Source: Paenibacillus alkalitolerans
Lineage (GTDB): Bacteria > Bacillota > Bacilli > Paenibacillales > YIM-B00363
DNA: 64,000 nt
NCBI RefSeq assembly: GCF_016482785.1
Contig: NZ_JAEMXM010000010.1
Location: forward strand, 1 to 64,000
Reading direction: 5' to 3'
Part shown: piece after piece, positions 28,623 through 37,109 of the stretch
Layout: each line of letters starts with the position of its first letter
Numbering within the stretch: position 1 is the stretch's first letter
The notes under the pieces: model-generated
Seen by the model: the letters and a program-made list of their open reading frames with translations, nothing else
What the model was told of the DNA's origin: nothing
The model's database searches: none
Made by a program: the position numbers and the translations under genes

Positions 28623-29633
28623 ATGAACATTAAAACAATTGCGAAAATGGCGGGCGTTTCCGTTGCGACCGTTTCGAAAATCATCAACAACTACAGCGAT
28701 ATCGGCGAAGAAACGAAGCAACGGGTTCTTAAAATTATGGAGGAAACGGGCTATCGCCCTTCTTCATCCGCCAAGACGCTCGCCACCAAAAAATCGAATC
28801 TGATCGGCGTTGTATTTGCGGGCGCGCTGAACTCCGACCTGAATCATCCTTTTTTCGTAAGCGTCCTCAACGCGTTCAAGAAACAAATCGGTCTGCTCGG
28901 ATACGATCTTCTGTTCTTCTCCAACGAAACGTTCTTTCATTCCAAAGAAGATTATTTGGCGCGATGCCGCCACTTTCAAGTGGACGGCTGCATCATTATC
29001 GCCGGCGACGAAATCGAACCGAGCATTCACCAGCTGGACCAGAGCGAAATTCCTTGCATCGGAATCGATATTCCGCTGTCCGGTACCAACTCCGCCTATA
29101 TTATGTCGGACAACGCGAAAATCTCGAAGCAAGTCGTGGAGCATCTGTATTTGAACGGATTCCGCGAGATCGGTTTTCTCGGTATTGAACGGCACTCGGA
29201 GGTCATCGCACTGCGGGAAAAAGCGTTCAAGGAATCGCTTAAAACGTTCGGGCTAGCCGTCAACCCCGATTGGTTCTTCTATAGCAAGGAATATGACGAG
29301 GAGAGCGGATATCAAGCGATGAAACGCGCGATCGCCGCCGGTTCCCTGCCTAAAGCGATGTTCGCGGTGACGGATCTACTCGCCTTCGGCGTCATGCGGG
29401 CGATGAAGGAACACGGTTTGCGAATTCCGGAAGATGTGGCCTTGATCGGATGCGACGATATCGACGCTTGCCCGTATACCGAGCCGGCGCTGACGACCGT
29501 CAGACAGGAGAAAGAAAGAATCGGCAAATTGGCCGCCATCATGCTGTTCGACATGATCAACAAGCAAATCGAGCCTTCGGCCATTCTGGTCGAGCCCGAA
29601 TTGGTCGTGCGTCAATCTTGCCGCGCCCGATAA
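28623..29633 (+). CDS. LacI/GalR-family transcription repressor
   Basis: A 336-residue regulator with an N-terminal LacI helix-turn-helix and hinge (IKTIAKMAGVSVATVSKIIN, then GYRPSSSAKTLATKKS) and a periplasmic-binding-protein-like effector domain. The C-terminal LIGCDDIDACPYTEPALTTVRQ is the usual family signature. AAAGGAGA lies 10 bases before the ATG. It is transcribed divergently from the sugar ABC/bglA operon, with operator-like palindromes on both sides of the 343-base gap, so it most likely represses that operon until a beta-glucoside is present. Confidence 0.93.
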   Translation: MNIKTIAKMAGVSVATVSKIINNYSDIGEETKQRVLKIMEETGYRPSSSAKTLATKKSNLIGVVFAGALNSDLNHPFFVSVLNAFKKQIGLLGYDLLFFSNETFFHSKEDYLARCRHFQVDGCIIIAGDEIEPSIHQLDQSEIPCIGIDIPLSGTNSAYIMSDNAKISKQVVEHLYLNGFREIGFLGIERHSEVIALREKAFKESLKTFGLAVNPDWFFYSKEYDEESGYQAMKRAIAAGSLPKAMFAVTDLLAFGVMRAMKEHGLRIPEDVALIGCDDIDACPYTEPALTTVRQEKERIGKLAAIMLFDMINKQIEPSAILVEPELVVRQSCRAR

Positions 29634-29690
29634 ATCGATAACCGTATTCGGAGGGTGTCCGGTGTATGCAGCAATGAATAAACATGCAAA

Positions 29691-29720
29691 GAGCCCGGTG
29701 CGAATAACTCGCCCGGGCTC
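29691..29720. terminator. Bidirectional terminator between convergent genes
   Basis: Perfect arms GAGCCCGG (29691-29698) and CCGGGCTC (29713-29720) lie between the lacI-type gene and the convergent membrane protein gene. T-rich sequence follows on both strands, more clearly on the minus. Confidence 0.65.
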
Positions 29721-30129
29721 AATTTGCACCTTGTTCAATATTCAATTGTAAGCTCTTGTGTCTTTTCCAAACAATCAGTTTATAGAACAAGTGTGTCAGT
29801 CCCAAGGTCACCAGATAAACCAGAAACGAATTCAGTAAGTTCCATTTTTTATAATGAAATACTCCCACCCATTCGCCGACGGCTTCAAGTCCGACGGCAA
29901 AAAGCGAAACGGCTATCATATAAAGAAGAAGTTTCCATTCCTTGAACTTCCATGTTTCGTAAATATACAAGTAAAAATACGAAAAGGGACAGTAAGCAAA
30001 CGCCAACAAAGGCTCAACCAAATCATACTTATCCTTATGGTCGTTTAAATCATACATATCAAGCGGGGGAAAAGCGATCATGAAATCATAGGTTTTGGCT
30101 ATAGCTAACCCGTACAGCAATATTAACAC
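29719..30129 (-). CDS. Small membrane protein, CBO0543-like; N-terminus possibly lost by frameshift
   Basis: A 136-residue hydrophobic protein with about four membrane segments and the conserved-looking motifs TYDFMIAFPPLDMYDLND and AVGEWVGVFHYKKWN. It resembles small CBO0543-type membrane proteins of Bacillales, function unknown. The only start in frame is a GTG at 30129 without a clear ribosome binding site. Immediately upstream, in another frame, an ATG at about 30199 opens a hydrophobic 25-codon segment that ends within a few codons of this start. That segment looks like the missing first helix, so a frameshift (real or a sequence error) is likely. Confidence 0.6.
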   Translation of the reverse strand: MLILLYGLAIAKTYDFMIAFPPLDMYDLNDHKDKYDLVEPLLAFAYCPFSYFYLYIYETWKFKEWKLLLYMIAVSLFAVGLEAVGEWVGVFHYKKWNLLNSFLVYLVTLGLTHLFYKLIVWKRHKSLQLNIEQGAN

Positions 30130-30614
30130 AGGTCCATTAATTTCAATACGGTAAATAGCAACAAAAGAACGTTAACTATTGCCCAGGCGGTCAAGATCAT
30201 GAATAAACCTCGTTCAATCCGTTTAGACGCTATCTTAACCAATTGAAGCCGGGTTTAAACCGCTCTTGCCCTAGTTTTCGGTTATCCGGTAAGTCGGCTT
30301 TCGCCCGACAATGTAATATCTGGTATTTACTGTGCAACTTGAGGCAGCCCTCAGTTGAAGCTTTGCCAGTGTTCTCAAGGAATTCGGCGTTTTAAGCCGC
30401 AAATGCCAAACGGATATTGGTAAATGCTGTGGGGTTCAGTCTTCTTTTCATATATGTTAACATGCGTTACTGGGAGCCAACCTCCAATTGTGAACTTATT
30501 CGGGTGTTCTTTTGCCATCGGGCATCGGTATTAACTTTCGCAACTTCGGGGATTTTTATGCCGCTGCAAATCGAAGCAATACTCATACAAATCACAGACT
30601 AGGAGTGAAAACCA
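30130..30614 (+). other. Gene-free 485-bp stretch upstream of the NlpC/P60 gene
   Basis: Apart from the probable frameshifted helix at about 30130-30200 (minus strand), I see only small hairpins, for example GTCGG-CCGAC near 30293-30310. A c-di-AMP riboswitch, often found before cell-wall hydrolases, was looked for and its conserved segments are absent. No convincing promoter stands out. Confidence 0.4.
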
Positions 30615-31073
30615 ATGTTCAAGAAGCTAGTTAGTACCACCACATTGATGCTGGTTGTTTCAATGCTGTTCGGAACATTGACGTTCGCAGCTACCGGTAA
30701 AGAGATCGCAAGCCGGGCCGACAATTACCTTGGCGACTTCAGATACAAGTTTGGTGCCGAGCCGTGGAATAGCGGTTACAGGTACTCCGACTGCTCTTCT
30801 TTCACAAAACTTGTGTTTAAGCGGGAAGGTGTGTACCTGCCTCGTACAAGCCGTCAGCAGGCCAAAAAGGGATACTATGTAGCGAAGCGCAATTTAGTAA
30901 AAGGCGACCTTGTATTCTTCGATACGAATGATGACGGCAGAATTAACCACGTAGGTATCTACATGGGTAGAGGCCGATTCATTCACAGCGCACCGTCTAA
31001 CAAGGTCGGATTCAATAACCTGAACTATGGGTTCTGGGAAGATCATTATGTTACTGCGCGGCGTGTGAGATAA
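30615..31073 (+). CDS. Secreted NlpC/P60-family peptidoglycan endopeptidase
   Basis: A 152-residue exported single-domain hydrolase that would cut D-Glu-diaminopimelate bonds in wall peptides. Signal peptide 1-26 (ends TFAA), then the NlpC/P60 domain with catalytic Cys60 in YSDCSSFTKLVF, His112 in INHVGIYMG and third-residue His124 in RFIHSAP. No cell-wall-binding repeats are attached, so it is a minimal form. GGAGTG lies 7-8 bases before the ATG. Confidence 0.92.
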   Translation: MFKKLVSTTTLMLVVSMLFGTLTFAATGKEIASRADNYLGDFRYKFGAEPWNSGYRYSDCSSFTKLVFKREGVYLPRTSRQQAKKGYYVAKRNLVKGDLVFFDTNDDGRINHVGIYMGRGRFIHSAPSNKVGFNNLNYGFWEDHYVTARRVR

Positions 31074-31111
31074 GAAGAAGCGACGCATTGAGGTGGCTCT
31101 CTCAACTCAAT

Positions 31112-31151
31112 CCTTCCGCCATGCGGACCACAGGGCCGCAGAGGCGGAAGG
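31112..31151. terminator. Stem-loop after the NlpC/P60 gene
   Basis: Arms CCTTCCGCC (31112-31120) and GGCGGAAGG (31143-31151) enclose a smaller inner stem. It lies between two convergent genes. There is no strong T run on either strand. Confidence 0.5.
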
Positions 31152-31167
31152 CACTTTAGGCAAAAAC

Positions 31168-31515
31168 TCATTTATACTTACCTGAAACAAAGCTCTTAGA
31201 CTCGGAAGCAAGCGACAGCCACTCCGATTGAAAAGAGGCACCGATCACAACCCATTCTTTCATGGCCCGTCCTCGTCCCATGACGCAAGTTTCACATTTC
31301 CCGGTGGAAATCAAAGCGTCTACTTGCGGCTTCGGCAGTTTGACGATCAATCTCCCCTTATGGTGAAAAGCGAACATCTTTCCCGCATACTTCAATTCTC
31401 CCGAGGAACCGAATCTTTTCTTCGTGTGGTCAATGGTTGTCGTGACCTCCGGATCTTGAGACAGGATCCGTACGATCTCGTCGTAAGCTGCTTCCGGTGT
31501 TAGTTGTATAGTCAC
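31168..31515 (-). CDS. TfoX N-terminal-domain-like small protein
   Basis: A 115-residue cytoplasmic protein resembling the TfoX/YjbR-type small alpha-beta fold (GSSGELKYAGKMFAFHHKGRL, KPQVDALISTGKC, GRGRAMKEWVVIG). Members of this family lack an assigned biochemical role in Bacillales. The GTG start at 31515 has no good ribosome binding site, so translation may depend on the gene 34 bases upstream. The two may form an operon. Confidence 0.6.
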   Translation of the reverse strand: MTIQLTPEAAYDEIVRILSQDPEVTTTIDHTKKRFGSSGELKYAGKMFAFHHKGRLIVKLPKPQVDALISTGKCETCVMGRGRAMKEWVVIGASFQSEWLSLASESKSFVSGKYK

Positions 31516-31549
31516 AGGTTAAAAACCGGCCGCACTTCAACAAAACCGC

Positions 31550-31942
31550 TTAAGGCTGCCGGAGCGCGGAGGCCCATTCAATCGCTTCGTCCGCGTCGCG
31601 AACGTCGATGACGTAATATCCGCTTAACTGCTCCGAACCATCCGTATGAGAACCTTCGCTCGCATGAACTTGTCCATTGGCGCATTTCACCGAATACGCC
31701 GTATTCCCAGGGTGCAGGATATTTCCAGGGTTGGCCAGTATACCGGCCTCCCTCATCGATTGGGTGAAGGCCTTCCACGCCGGCCAGTAACTCTCTTTCC
31801 GCATTTCGTCCGTCCGAGCCTCGAAATCGTCCTTGGTTTGGACCATTTTTTCGGGATCGGTGAGGAATGGGAAAAGGGTCTCCGGGCGACATTCGATGAA
31901 TATTTCTTTGACGACCGGCTCCTCAATCCTGTCTATAATCAC
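31550..31942 (-). CDS. SRPBCC N-terminus fused to YCII domain, probable deletion hybrid
   Basis: A 130-residue protein whose first 35 residues (VVKEIFIECRPETLFPFLTD) match the first strand and helix of an SRPBCC/AHSA1-type protein. From about residue 38 the sequence is YCII-like (DDFEARTDEMRKESYWPAWK, then AYSVKCANGQVHASEGSHTD and SGYYVIDVRDADEAIEWASA). The rest of the SRPBCC fold and the first beta strand of YCII are both missing. SRPBCC and YCII genes are often neighbours in these genomes, so an in-frame deletion that joined two genes explains the product. Whether the hybrid folds is doubtful. Confidence 0.7.
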   Translation of the reverse strand: MIIDRIEEPVVKEIFIECRPETLFPFLTDPEKMVQTKDDFEARTDEMRKESYWPAWKAFTQSMREAGILANPGNILHPGNTAYSVKCANGQVHASEGSHTDGSEQLSGYYVIDVRDADEAIEWASALRQP

Positions 31943-31977
31943 GGTTGAGTCGTTCCTCCTCTTCAGCTGCTGCGTGT

Positions 31978-33372
31978 TTAAAACCTGAGATTTTCTTTCA
32001 AGATCTCCAATCCTTTTTTTAATTCACCCAAAGAATTTGTAGACGCAAGTGCTATTCTCAAAAAATTGTCCTGTGCGCTGGCCCCGCTTAAAAAGCGATC
32101 TGAGTGAAAAACACGAATTCCTTTGTTCAGAAAGTAACTCTCCATGCGTGATGCATTAACATAGTCCGATATGGGAAGCCATCTATAAAAGCTTAGTGGA
32201 TGACCAGTGTGGAGAGGTTGTGGGAAAAACTCTGAAAATAAACTGTTTGCAGACTGAGCTAGCTGCTTTTTTTCCTCAACAATTGCATTTGCTTTTCCAG
32301 ATAAAATAAGTTCCGTTATAATCTCGGCATCCAATGAAGAAGTCTTGACATTAATATTAAAAATAGCCTTTATAATCCTCTCTTTAAATTTGTCCCCAAA
32401 CACAATATATGCCACTCGGAAACCCGAACAGATGGACTTGGAGGTACTACAGATATAAACAGTTTGTTCTGGAAGAAGCTGATACATAGGCTGACGATAA
32501 TCATCTATAATACCAGCTGTCAGAAAGGCATGAATATCATCTTCAATTAAAATCAAATGATGTTTTCGAATAATAGCGGCTAATTCCTTTTTGCGGTTTT
32601 CCGGAATCATTACAGTAGTCGGATTAGAACAAGAAGGCATCAAAAAAACGCCGTGCACATCCAATTGAAGACACTGATTTTCAAGCTCATTAGGCAGCAT
32701 TCCGTGCTCGTCACCGGGAATCGGAACTAACTTAATACGAAACATTTTCGAAATCTCAATAAAATTTGCGTAAGTATAAATATCGACTGCGACCCGGTTT
32801 CCTGGTTCAAACAGAGCTAACAACGTAATTGCCAACGCATTCTGTGCTCCGGAAACAATGGCCATATTTTCTGTATCCGCATGGATGCCAAAAGCCTTCA
32901 TCCAATGTAGCGCCGCTATTTTTTGATGAGGTATTCCTGTAGGATCATTGTAATTAAAGAGCTGCTCCAAATATCTTTTCTCTATCACGCTCTTGGCAGC
33001 TTCAGCTACAGTTGTATTGCTTTGCTCAAATGATGCAACAAAACCAAGATCGATAATTTCATTTGAGATTTTATCTTTTGAAATTGTGACGGAGCGTGCC
33101 GCGTTGGGCGCAACGAATGTACCGCTCCCTGTAACAGCATAAATTAAGCCTTTAAGTTCGCATAGTTTATACGCACGGGTAATAGTCGTAAAATTTACAT
33201 CTAAAAAATCGGCTAACTCCCTTTGTGGCGGAAGTTTGGTGCCGGGAGCTAAAAATCCGTTTGCAATGTCATGTTCCAGTAATAAGGCGAGCGAAAGATA
33301 GACTGGACGTTTCAATGCGTCTCTGTCGGGTCTCCACGACATGGGGTAATCAGTGAAGGAATTTATAGGCAT
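31978..33372 (-). CDS. MocR-type regulator: GntR helix-turn-helix fused to PLP aminotransferase fold
   Basis: A 464-residue transcription factor with an N-terminal GntR winged helix (LEHDIANGFLAPGTKLPPQR, then INFTTITRAYKLCE-like recognition region) and a fold type I aminotransferase domain. The PLP lysine is expected in STSKSICSGFR near residue 311. MocR proteins sense PLP or amino-compound ligands. The ATG at 33372 follows TGAGGT by 6 bases and is preferred to 33492, which overlaps the divergent azlC. It is divergent from azlCD with an inverted repeat between them, so it probably controls those exporter genes. It is richer in A+T than the housekeeping block. Confidence 0.9.
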   Translation of the reverse strand: MPINSFTDYPMSWRPDRDALKRPVYLSLALLLEHDIANGFLAPGTKLPPQRELADFLDVNFTTITRAYKLCELKGLIYAVTGSGTFVAPNAARSVTISKDKISNEIIDLGFVASFEQSNTTVAEAAKSVIEKRYLEQLFNYNDPTGIPHQKIAALHWMKAFGIHADTENMAIVSGAQNALAITLLALFEPGNRVAVDIYTYANFIEISKMFRIKLVPIPGDEHGMLPNELENQCLQLDVHGVFLMPSCSNPTTVMIPENRKKELAAIIRKHHLILIEDDIHAFLTAGIIDDYRQPMYQLLPEQTVYICSTSKSICSGFRVAYIVFGDKFKERIIKAIFNINVKTSSLDAEIITELILSGKANAIVEEKKQLAQSANSLFSEFFPQPLHTGHPLSFYRWLPISDYVNASRMESYFLNKGIRVFHSDRFLSGASAQDNFLRIALASTNSLGELKKGLEILKENLRF

Positions 33373-33393
33373 ATAGTACCTCACAGAATTGTA

Positions 33394-33440
33394 ATCCATA
33401 CAATTATAGCATTGATTGTATGGATTTACGCTGCTAAAAT
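33394..33440 (+). promoter_or_regulatory. azlCD promoter with inverted repeat, likely MocR operator
   Basis: ATCCATACAAT (33394-33404) and ATTGTATGGAT (33415-33425) form a perfect 11-bp inverted repeat. The right arm overlaps TTGATT (33412-33417), which with TAAAAT (33435-33440) gives a 17-base-spaced promoter reading toward azlC. Confidence 0.6.
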
Positions 33441-33481
33441 GGCATGGAAAAGTAATCGTGCTGAGGAGATGCGGGCTAACC

Positions 33482-34201
33482 ATGATTAGCAAAAACGAAC
33501 TTCAAGCGGCATTTCGTGCGGCCTTTCCCTCTACTGTCCCTATATTAGCCGGCTTTTTATTCTTGGGGATTGCTTACGGCATCTTCATGAACGTATCGGG
33601 TTTTGGTGCGGGGTATTCCGTCCTTATGAGCCTGCTTATTTTTGCCGGTTCGATGGAGTTTGTCGCTGTCAGTCTGTTGCTTGGCGCTTTTAATCCATTG
33701 GGTGCACTGCTGCTAACTTTAATGGTAAACGCGCGTCATCTTTTTTATGGGATATCCATGCTTGAAAAGTACAGGGGGACCGGACTAAAAAAGATTTATC
33801 TGATTTTTGGTCTATGCGATGAATCTTTCTCCATCAATTACACAGCAAATATACCGCAAGAGGTGAATAAAGGATGGTACATGTTCTTCGTCACCGTGCT
33901 TAATCATAGCTACTGGGTGCTTGGGGCTTCAATTGGCGGGCTTTTTGGAGCGTTGGTGCAATTAAATATGGAAGGGCTTGAGTTTGTTATGACGGCTCTA
34001 TTTGTTGTCATCTTTATTGATCAATGGATGAAAGAGACAGCACATCACAGCGCGTTACTGGGTCTAGGACTATCAATTTTATGCCTTTTCATTTTTAACG
34101 GCGGCAACTTTGTCATCCCTTCCATGATCATCATTCTCTTCGTACTCACATTGATGAGGAAGCAACTGGAGAAGAAAACAGGTGAAAGTACATGTCAATG
34201 A
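33482..34201 (+). CDS. azlC: AzlC-family branched-chain amino acid exporter, large subunit
   Basis: A 239-residue membrane protein with about seven helices. The AzlC signature is seen in [20 protein letters not shown]-type N-terminus, [15 protein letters not shown] and [17 protein letters not shown]. AzlC works with AzlD to export branched-chain amino acids or their analogues. The ATG at 33482 is chosen since upstream in-frame starts overlap the regulatory repeat; its GAGGAG is rather distant (13 bases). It overlaps azlD by 10 bases. Confidence 0.93.
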   Translation: MISKNELQAAFRAAFPSTVPILAGFLFLGIAYGIFMNVSGFGAGYSVLMSLLIFAGSMEFVAVSLLLGAFNPLGALLLTLMVNARHLFYGISMLEKYRGTGLKKIYLIFGLCDESFSINYTANIPQEVNKGWYMFFVTVLNHSYWVLGASIGGLFGALVQLNMEGLEFVMTALFVVIFIDQWMKETAHHSALLGLGLSILCLFIFNGGNFVIPSMIIILFVLTLMRKQLEKKTGESTCQ

Positions 34202-34524
34202 CTGTATTAGAGCAAATTATCACGATTGGAATGGTCGTACTGGGAACCATGATGACAAGATTTATTCCATTTATTATTTTTCCTTCAGGCAGACCCACTC
34301 CAAGTTATGTGCAGTATCTCGGCAAAGTATTGCCCTCGGCAGCTCTAGGGTTACTGGTTGTCTATAGTATCAAAGATGTGGAATTTTTATCCGGCAACTA
34401 CGGAGTACCCGAACTGATTTCTATTGTTCTAGTTGCTTTGCTCCATATTTGGAAGAGAAATATGTTTTTGTCGATTGCAAGCGGTACTTTCGCCTATATG
34501 TTTTTGATTCAGTTTTTATTTTAG
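34192..34524 (+). CDS. azlD: AzlD-family branched-chain amino acid exporter, small subunit
   Basis: A 110-residue protein with three to four helices and the typical [20 protein letters not shown] motif. It overlaps the end of azlC, which indicates translational coupling, and a GGTGAAAG sequence in azlC serves as ribosome binding site. Confidence 0.92.
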   Translation: MSMTVLEQIITIGMVVLGTMMTRFIPFIIFPSGRPTPSYVQYLGKVLPSAALGLLVVYSIKDVEFLSGNYGVPELISIVLVALLHIWKRNMFLSIASGTFAYMFLIQFLF

Positions 34525-34541
34525 AAGAATCGAAGCGTAAA

Positions 34542-34570
34542 GCGGGTGCCATTACTTATCGGCACCCCGC
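34542..34570 (+). terminator. Terminator of azlCD
   Basis: GCGGGTGCC (34542-34550) pairs with GGCACCCCGC (34561-34570) with one bulged base, followed by CCATTTTA. It begins 18 bases after the azlD stop. Confidence 0.65.
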
Positions 34571-34650
34571 CCATTTTAACAACACTGAACACTCCACATG
34601 TGAGGAGATGACAGGGAGTACACAAATCAACAGGGATGACATTTGCTCAA

Positions 34651-34840
34651 TCATAGGGCGGCTTTCCAAAAGTCGCTCCTTTTTATTTCATCCAAACATT
34701 TTCCAAAAGTCGTATATACATCAGATTCTTCTTCGCCAAAAATTTCAACTCCATTATCTTTTAATATCCCATTTCACAATAATGGCATGGGTCGCCAAAT
34801 AAAGATATTCTATGATGCATTATTGCATTATGATGAACTC
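34651..34840 (-). pseudogene. Decayed remnant of an unidentified protein gene
   Basis: On the minus strand one frame ends ...GVEIFGEEESDVYTTFGKC and then LDEIKRSDFWKAAL before a TGA at 34651. A second frame just upstream reads ATHAIIVKWDIKR. Both look like real protein sequence but are separated by a frame change and stops, with no start. The family is not recognised. The rest of the gap 34571-34939 shows nothing else. Confidence 0.35.
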
Positions 34841-34939
34841 CTGAAACCCCAGTTATTCTTTCATATTAATTTGTCTCTTTTCAATATTCTCTCATTAATC
34901 TCAAGTCTAGCAACAGGATAAAAACATCTGACTTAGCGT

Positions 34940-35542
34940 TTATTTTTGAGAATCTAGTATGAATAAAGATGCATCATGGCCCATGAATATTTTACTTCCA
35001 GTATAAAAAGTTTTAGATTGAATTTCTCTGTACCCTATATTAGTCATGAGGTCAATAAGCTTTTCTTGATCAAATCCGTTATGAACCATATCTGAGACTA
35101 TTTCTTCATTTTTATTAAAATCTACGATTATTAAATGCCCTCCTAGATTTAGAACATCATATAATCTCGATAAAACTAACTCAACATCATTAATATGGAG
35201 TAAAACCTGAGCCATAAAAATATAGTCTGCATGTATATCCGATCGATCTTCCTTTTCGAAATCAAAACATAATGTATCAACATTCTGAATATTAAAGTCA
35301 GCAATTTTCTGTTTTATTTGATTAATCATATTTTGCGATGTATCCAGAAAAAGCATAGAATTGAAATCATTTAACAAGTTCATTCCAACAAGACCAGTTC
35401 CACACCCAAAATCAATAGCGTTCTTATTATTAGCGTCAACTAAATATTCACGAATGGCATCTGATGATACCTTTGCCATTTGAACTCTTTCAGAAGTATC
35501 ATAACTACTAGCTATCATTTCAAACTTATCAGTATTTCCCAT
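34940..35542 (-). CDS. Class I SAM-dependent methyltransferase, substrate unknown
   Basis: A 200-residue Rossmann-fold methyltransferase. Motif I is AIDFGCGTGLVG, motif II MLFLDTSQNMI and the post-motif region is ADYIFMAQVLLHI then LNLGGHLIIVDFN. It is A+T-rich compared with the following housekeeping genes and stands alone, so transfer is possible. Substrate cannot be inferred. Confidence 0.9.
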   Translation of the reverse strand: MGNTDKFEMIASSYDTSERVQMAKVSSDAIREYLVDANNKNAIDFGCGTGLVGMNLLNDFNSMLFLDTSQNMINQIKQKIADFNIQNVDTLCFDFEKEDRSDIHADYIFMAQVLLHINDVELVLSRLYDVLNLGGHLIIVDFNKNEEIVSDMVHNGFDQEKLIDLMTNIGYREIQSKTFYTGSKIFMGHDASLFILDSQK

Positions 35543-35609
35543 TATTATCTCTCCAATCTGCGTTAATATAGATTAACTACAACCTCTCTCCCCTCGAATT
35601 AAGGTACAG

Positions 35610-37109
35610 TTATTGGGCTGTATCTTTTCTTTCAAGTCTCACTATCACCTCCACATGCGCCGTGTGCGGGAACATGTCCACCGGCTGCACTTCGACGGTG
35701 CGGAAGCCGCCGTCCTCCAGAACGCGGAGATCGCGGGCGAGCGTGGACGGGTTGCACGACACATACACAACCCGCTTCGGCCGCATCGCGACGATCGTGT
35801 CCAGCAGGGCGGCGTCGCAGCCCTTGCGGGGCGGGTCGACGACGATGACGTCGGCGTCGATGCCTTCTTCGCGCCACGCGGGGATGACGGCTTCGGCCCG
35901 GCCGACGGCGAACTCGACGTTGGCAATGCCGTTAAGCCGCGCGTTCGCGCGAGCGTCTTCCACGGCGTCGGGCACGATTTCGACGCCGTACACGCGGCGA
36001 GCTTTTCCCGCCAGGAAAAGCGAGATCGTTCCGATGCCGCAATAAGCATCGATCACGGTTTCGCCGCCGGTGAGGGCGGCGTATTCAAGCGCGGTGCGGT
36101 ACAGCACTTCGGTCTGCGCCGGGTTCACTTGGTAGAACGACCGGGCCGAGATCGCGAACCGGATCCCGCCGATCGAATCGACGATCGAATCCTTCCCCCA
36201 AAGCGTGACGGTTCGCTCTCCGAAGACGGCGCGCGAGCGTTCCGGATTCACGTTCATGCAGATGCTTGCAACTCCCGGAACCTCCGCACAAATGCGTTCG
36301 ATTAGCTCCTCGAAAACCGCACACGACGACTCCGTCACTACCAGCACGACCATCACTTCCCCGGAAGCGAAAGCGTACTTCGCCACCACGTGCCTCAACC
36401 AGCCGGTGTGCGATTTCTCGTCGTACGCTTCCACCCCCAGCTCCCGCGCGATACGCTTGACGGCCGCGACCGTCTCATCGTTGCGTTCATGCTGGATCAA
36501 ACAAGTGTCCATATCCGCGATATCGTGCGACCCTAGCGCATAAAATCCGCCGACGAGCCCGCCTTCCCCCAGATCGAAGCCAATCGGCACCTGCGCTTTA
36601 TTGCGGTAACGCCAAGGCTCGTTCATTCCTATAGCAGGATGGACAATCGCGCCGCCGCCGTCTCCAACCCGGAGCTTGCCGATCCGCTCAAGCGCATCGA
36701 CAACCATCTTGCGCTTCCATGCCAGCTGCGCCGGATAAGCCAGATGCTGCAGTTGGCACCCTCCGCACTGCTCGTATATCGCGCACGGCGGAGCGACGCG
36801 GTCGGAGCTTTCCTCCAACACCTGAATCAAGTCCGCGCGTCCGAACTGCTTCTTCACTTCCGACACGCGCGCCTTTACCCGCTCCCCAGGCAGCGCGCCG
36901 GGAATAAACAACGTGTAACCTTCGTACCTCCCGACGCCCTCTCCTTCATGTCCGAGACCGATCACACCGGCTTCGACGATCTCATTCATCTCAACGGGCG
37001 GCCTCCGCCCGGCTTCTGGTGCGGCTCCGCGAACACCATGCTTCTCTATAGAAGAAGCAAGGCCGGGCCCTCTGCGGTCCCGACCGTTCATTCGAGTATG
37101 TTTATTCAT
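35610..37109 (-). CDS. rlmD: 23S rRNA (uracil-5-)-methyltransferase, RlmD/RlmCD type
   Basis: A 499-residue TrmA/RumA-family enzyme. The N-terminal TRAM domain begins near residue 41 (GVIGLGHEGEGVGRYEGYTL). Iron-sulfur cysteines are in CAIYEQCGGCQLQH and later MDTCLIQHE. The SAM site is IDAYCGIGTISLFL and the catalytic Cys is in VVYVSCNPSTLARDL. In B. subtilis the orthologue YefA/RlmCD methylates U747 and U1939 and sits next to dgkB, as here. The start is uncertain: the ATG at 37109 has GGAGTG upstream and overlaps the preceding gene end by 8 bases; an internal ATG at about 36989 would give a more usual length. Confidence 0.92.
   Translation of the reverse strand: MNKHTRMNGRDRRGPGLASSIEKHGVRGAAPEAGRRPPVEMNEIVEAGVIGLGHEGEGVGRYEGYTLFIPGALPGERVKARVSEVKKQFGRADLIQVLEESSDRVAPPCAIYEQCGGCQLQHLAYPAQLAWKRKMVVDALERIGKLRVGDGGGAIVHPAIGMNEPWRYRNKAQVPIGFDLGEGGLVGGFYALGSHDIADMDTCLIQHERNDETVAAVKRIARELGVEAYDEKSHTGWLRHVVAKYAFASGEVMVVLVVTESSCAVFEELIERICAEVPGVASICMNVNPERSRAVFGERTVTLWGKDSIVDSIGGIRFAISARSFYQVNPAQTEVLYRTALEYAALTGGETVIDAYCGIGTISLFLAGKARRVYGVEIVPDAVEDARANARLNGIANVEFAVGRAEAVIPAWREEGIDADVIVVDPPRKGCDAALLDTIVAMRPKRVVYVSCNPSTLARDLRVLEDGGFRTVEVQPVDMFPHTAHVEVIVRLERKDTAQ

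Noticed and set aside
30130-30614. c-di-AMP (ydaO) riboswitch before the NlpC/P60 gene
   Set aside because: The conserved segments of the ydaO aptamer could not be found on either strand.
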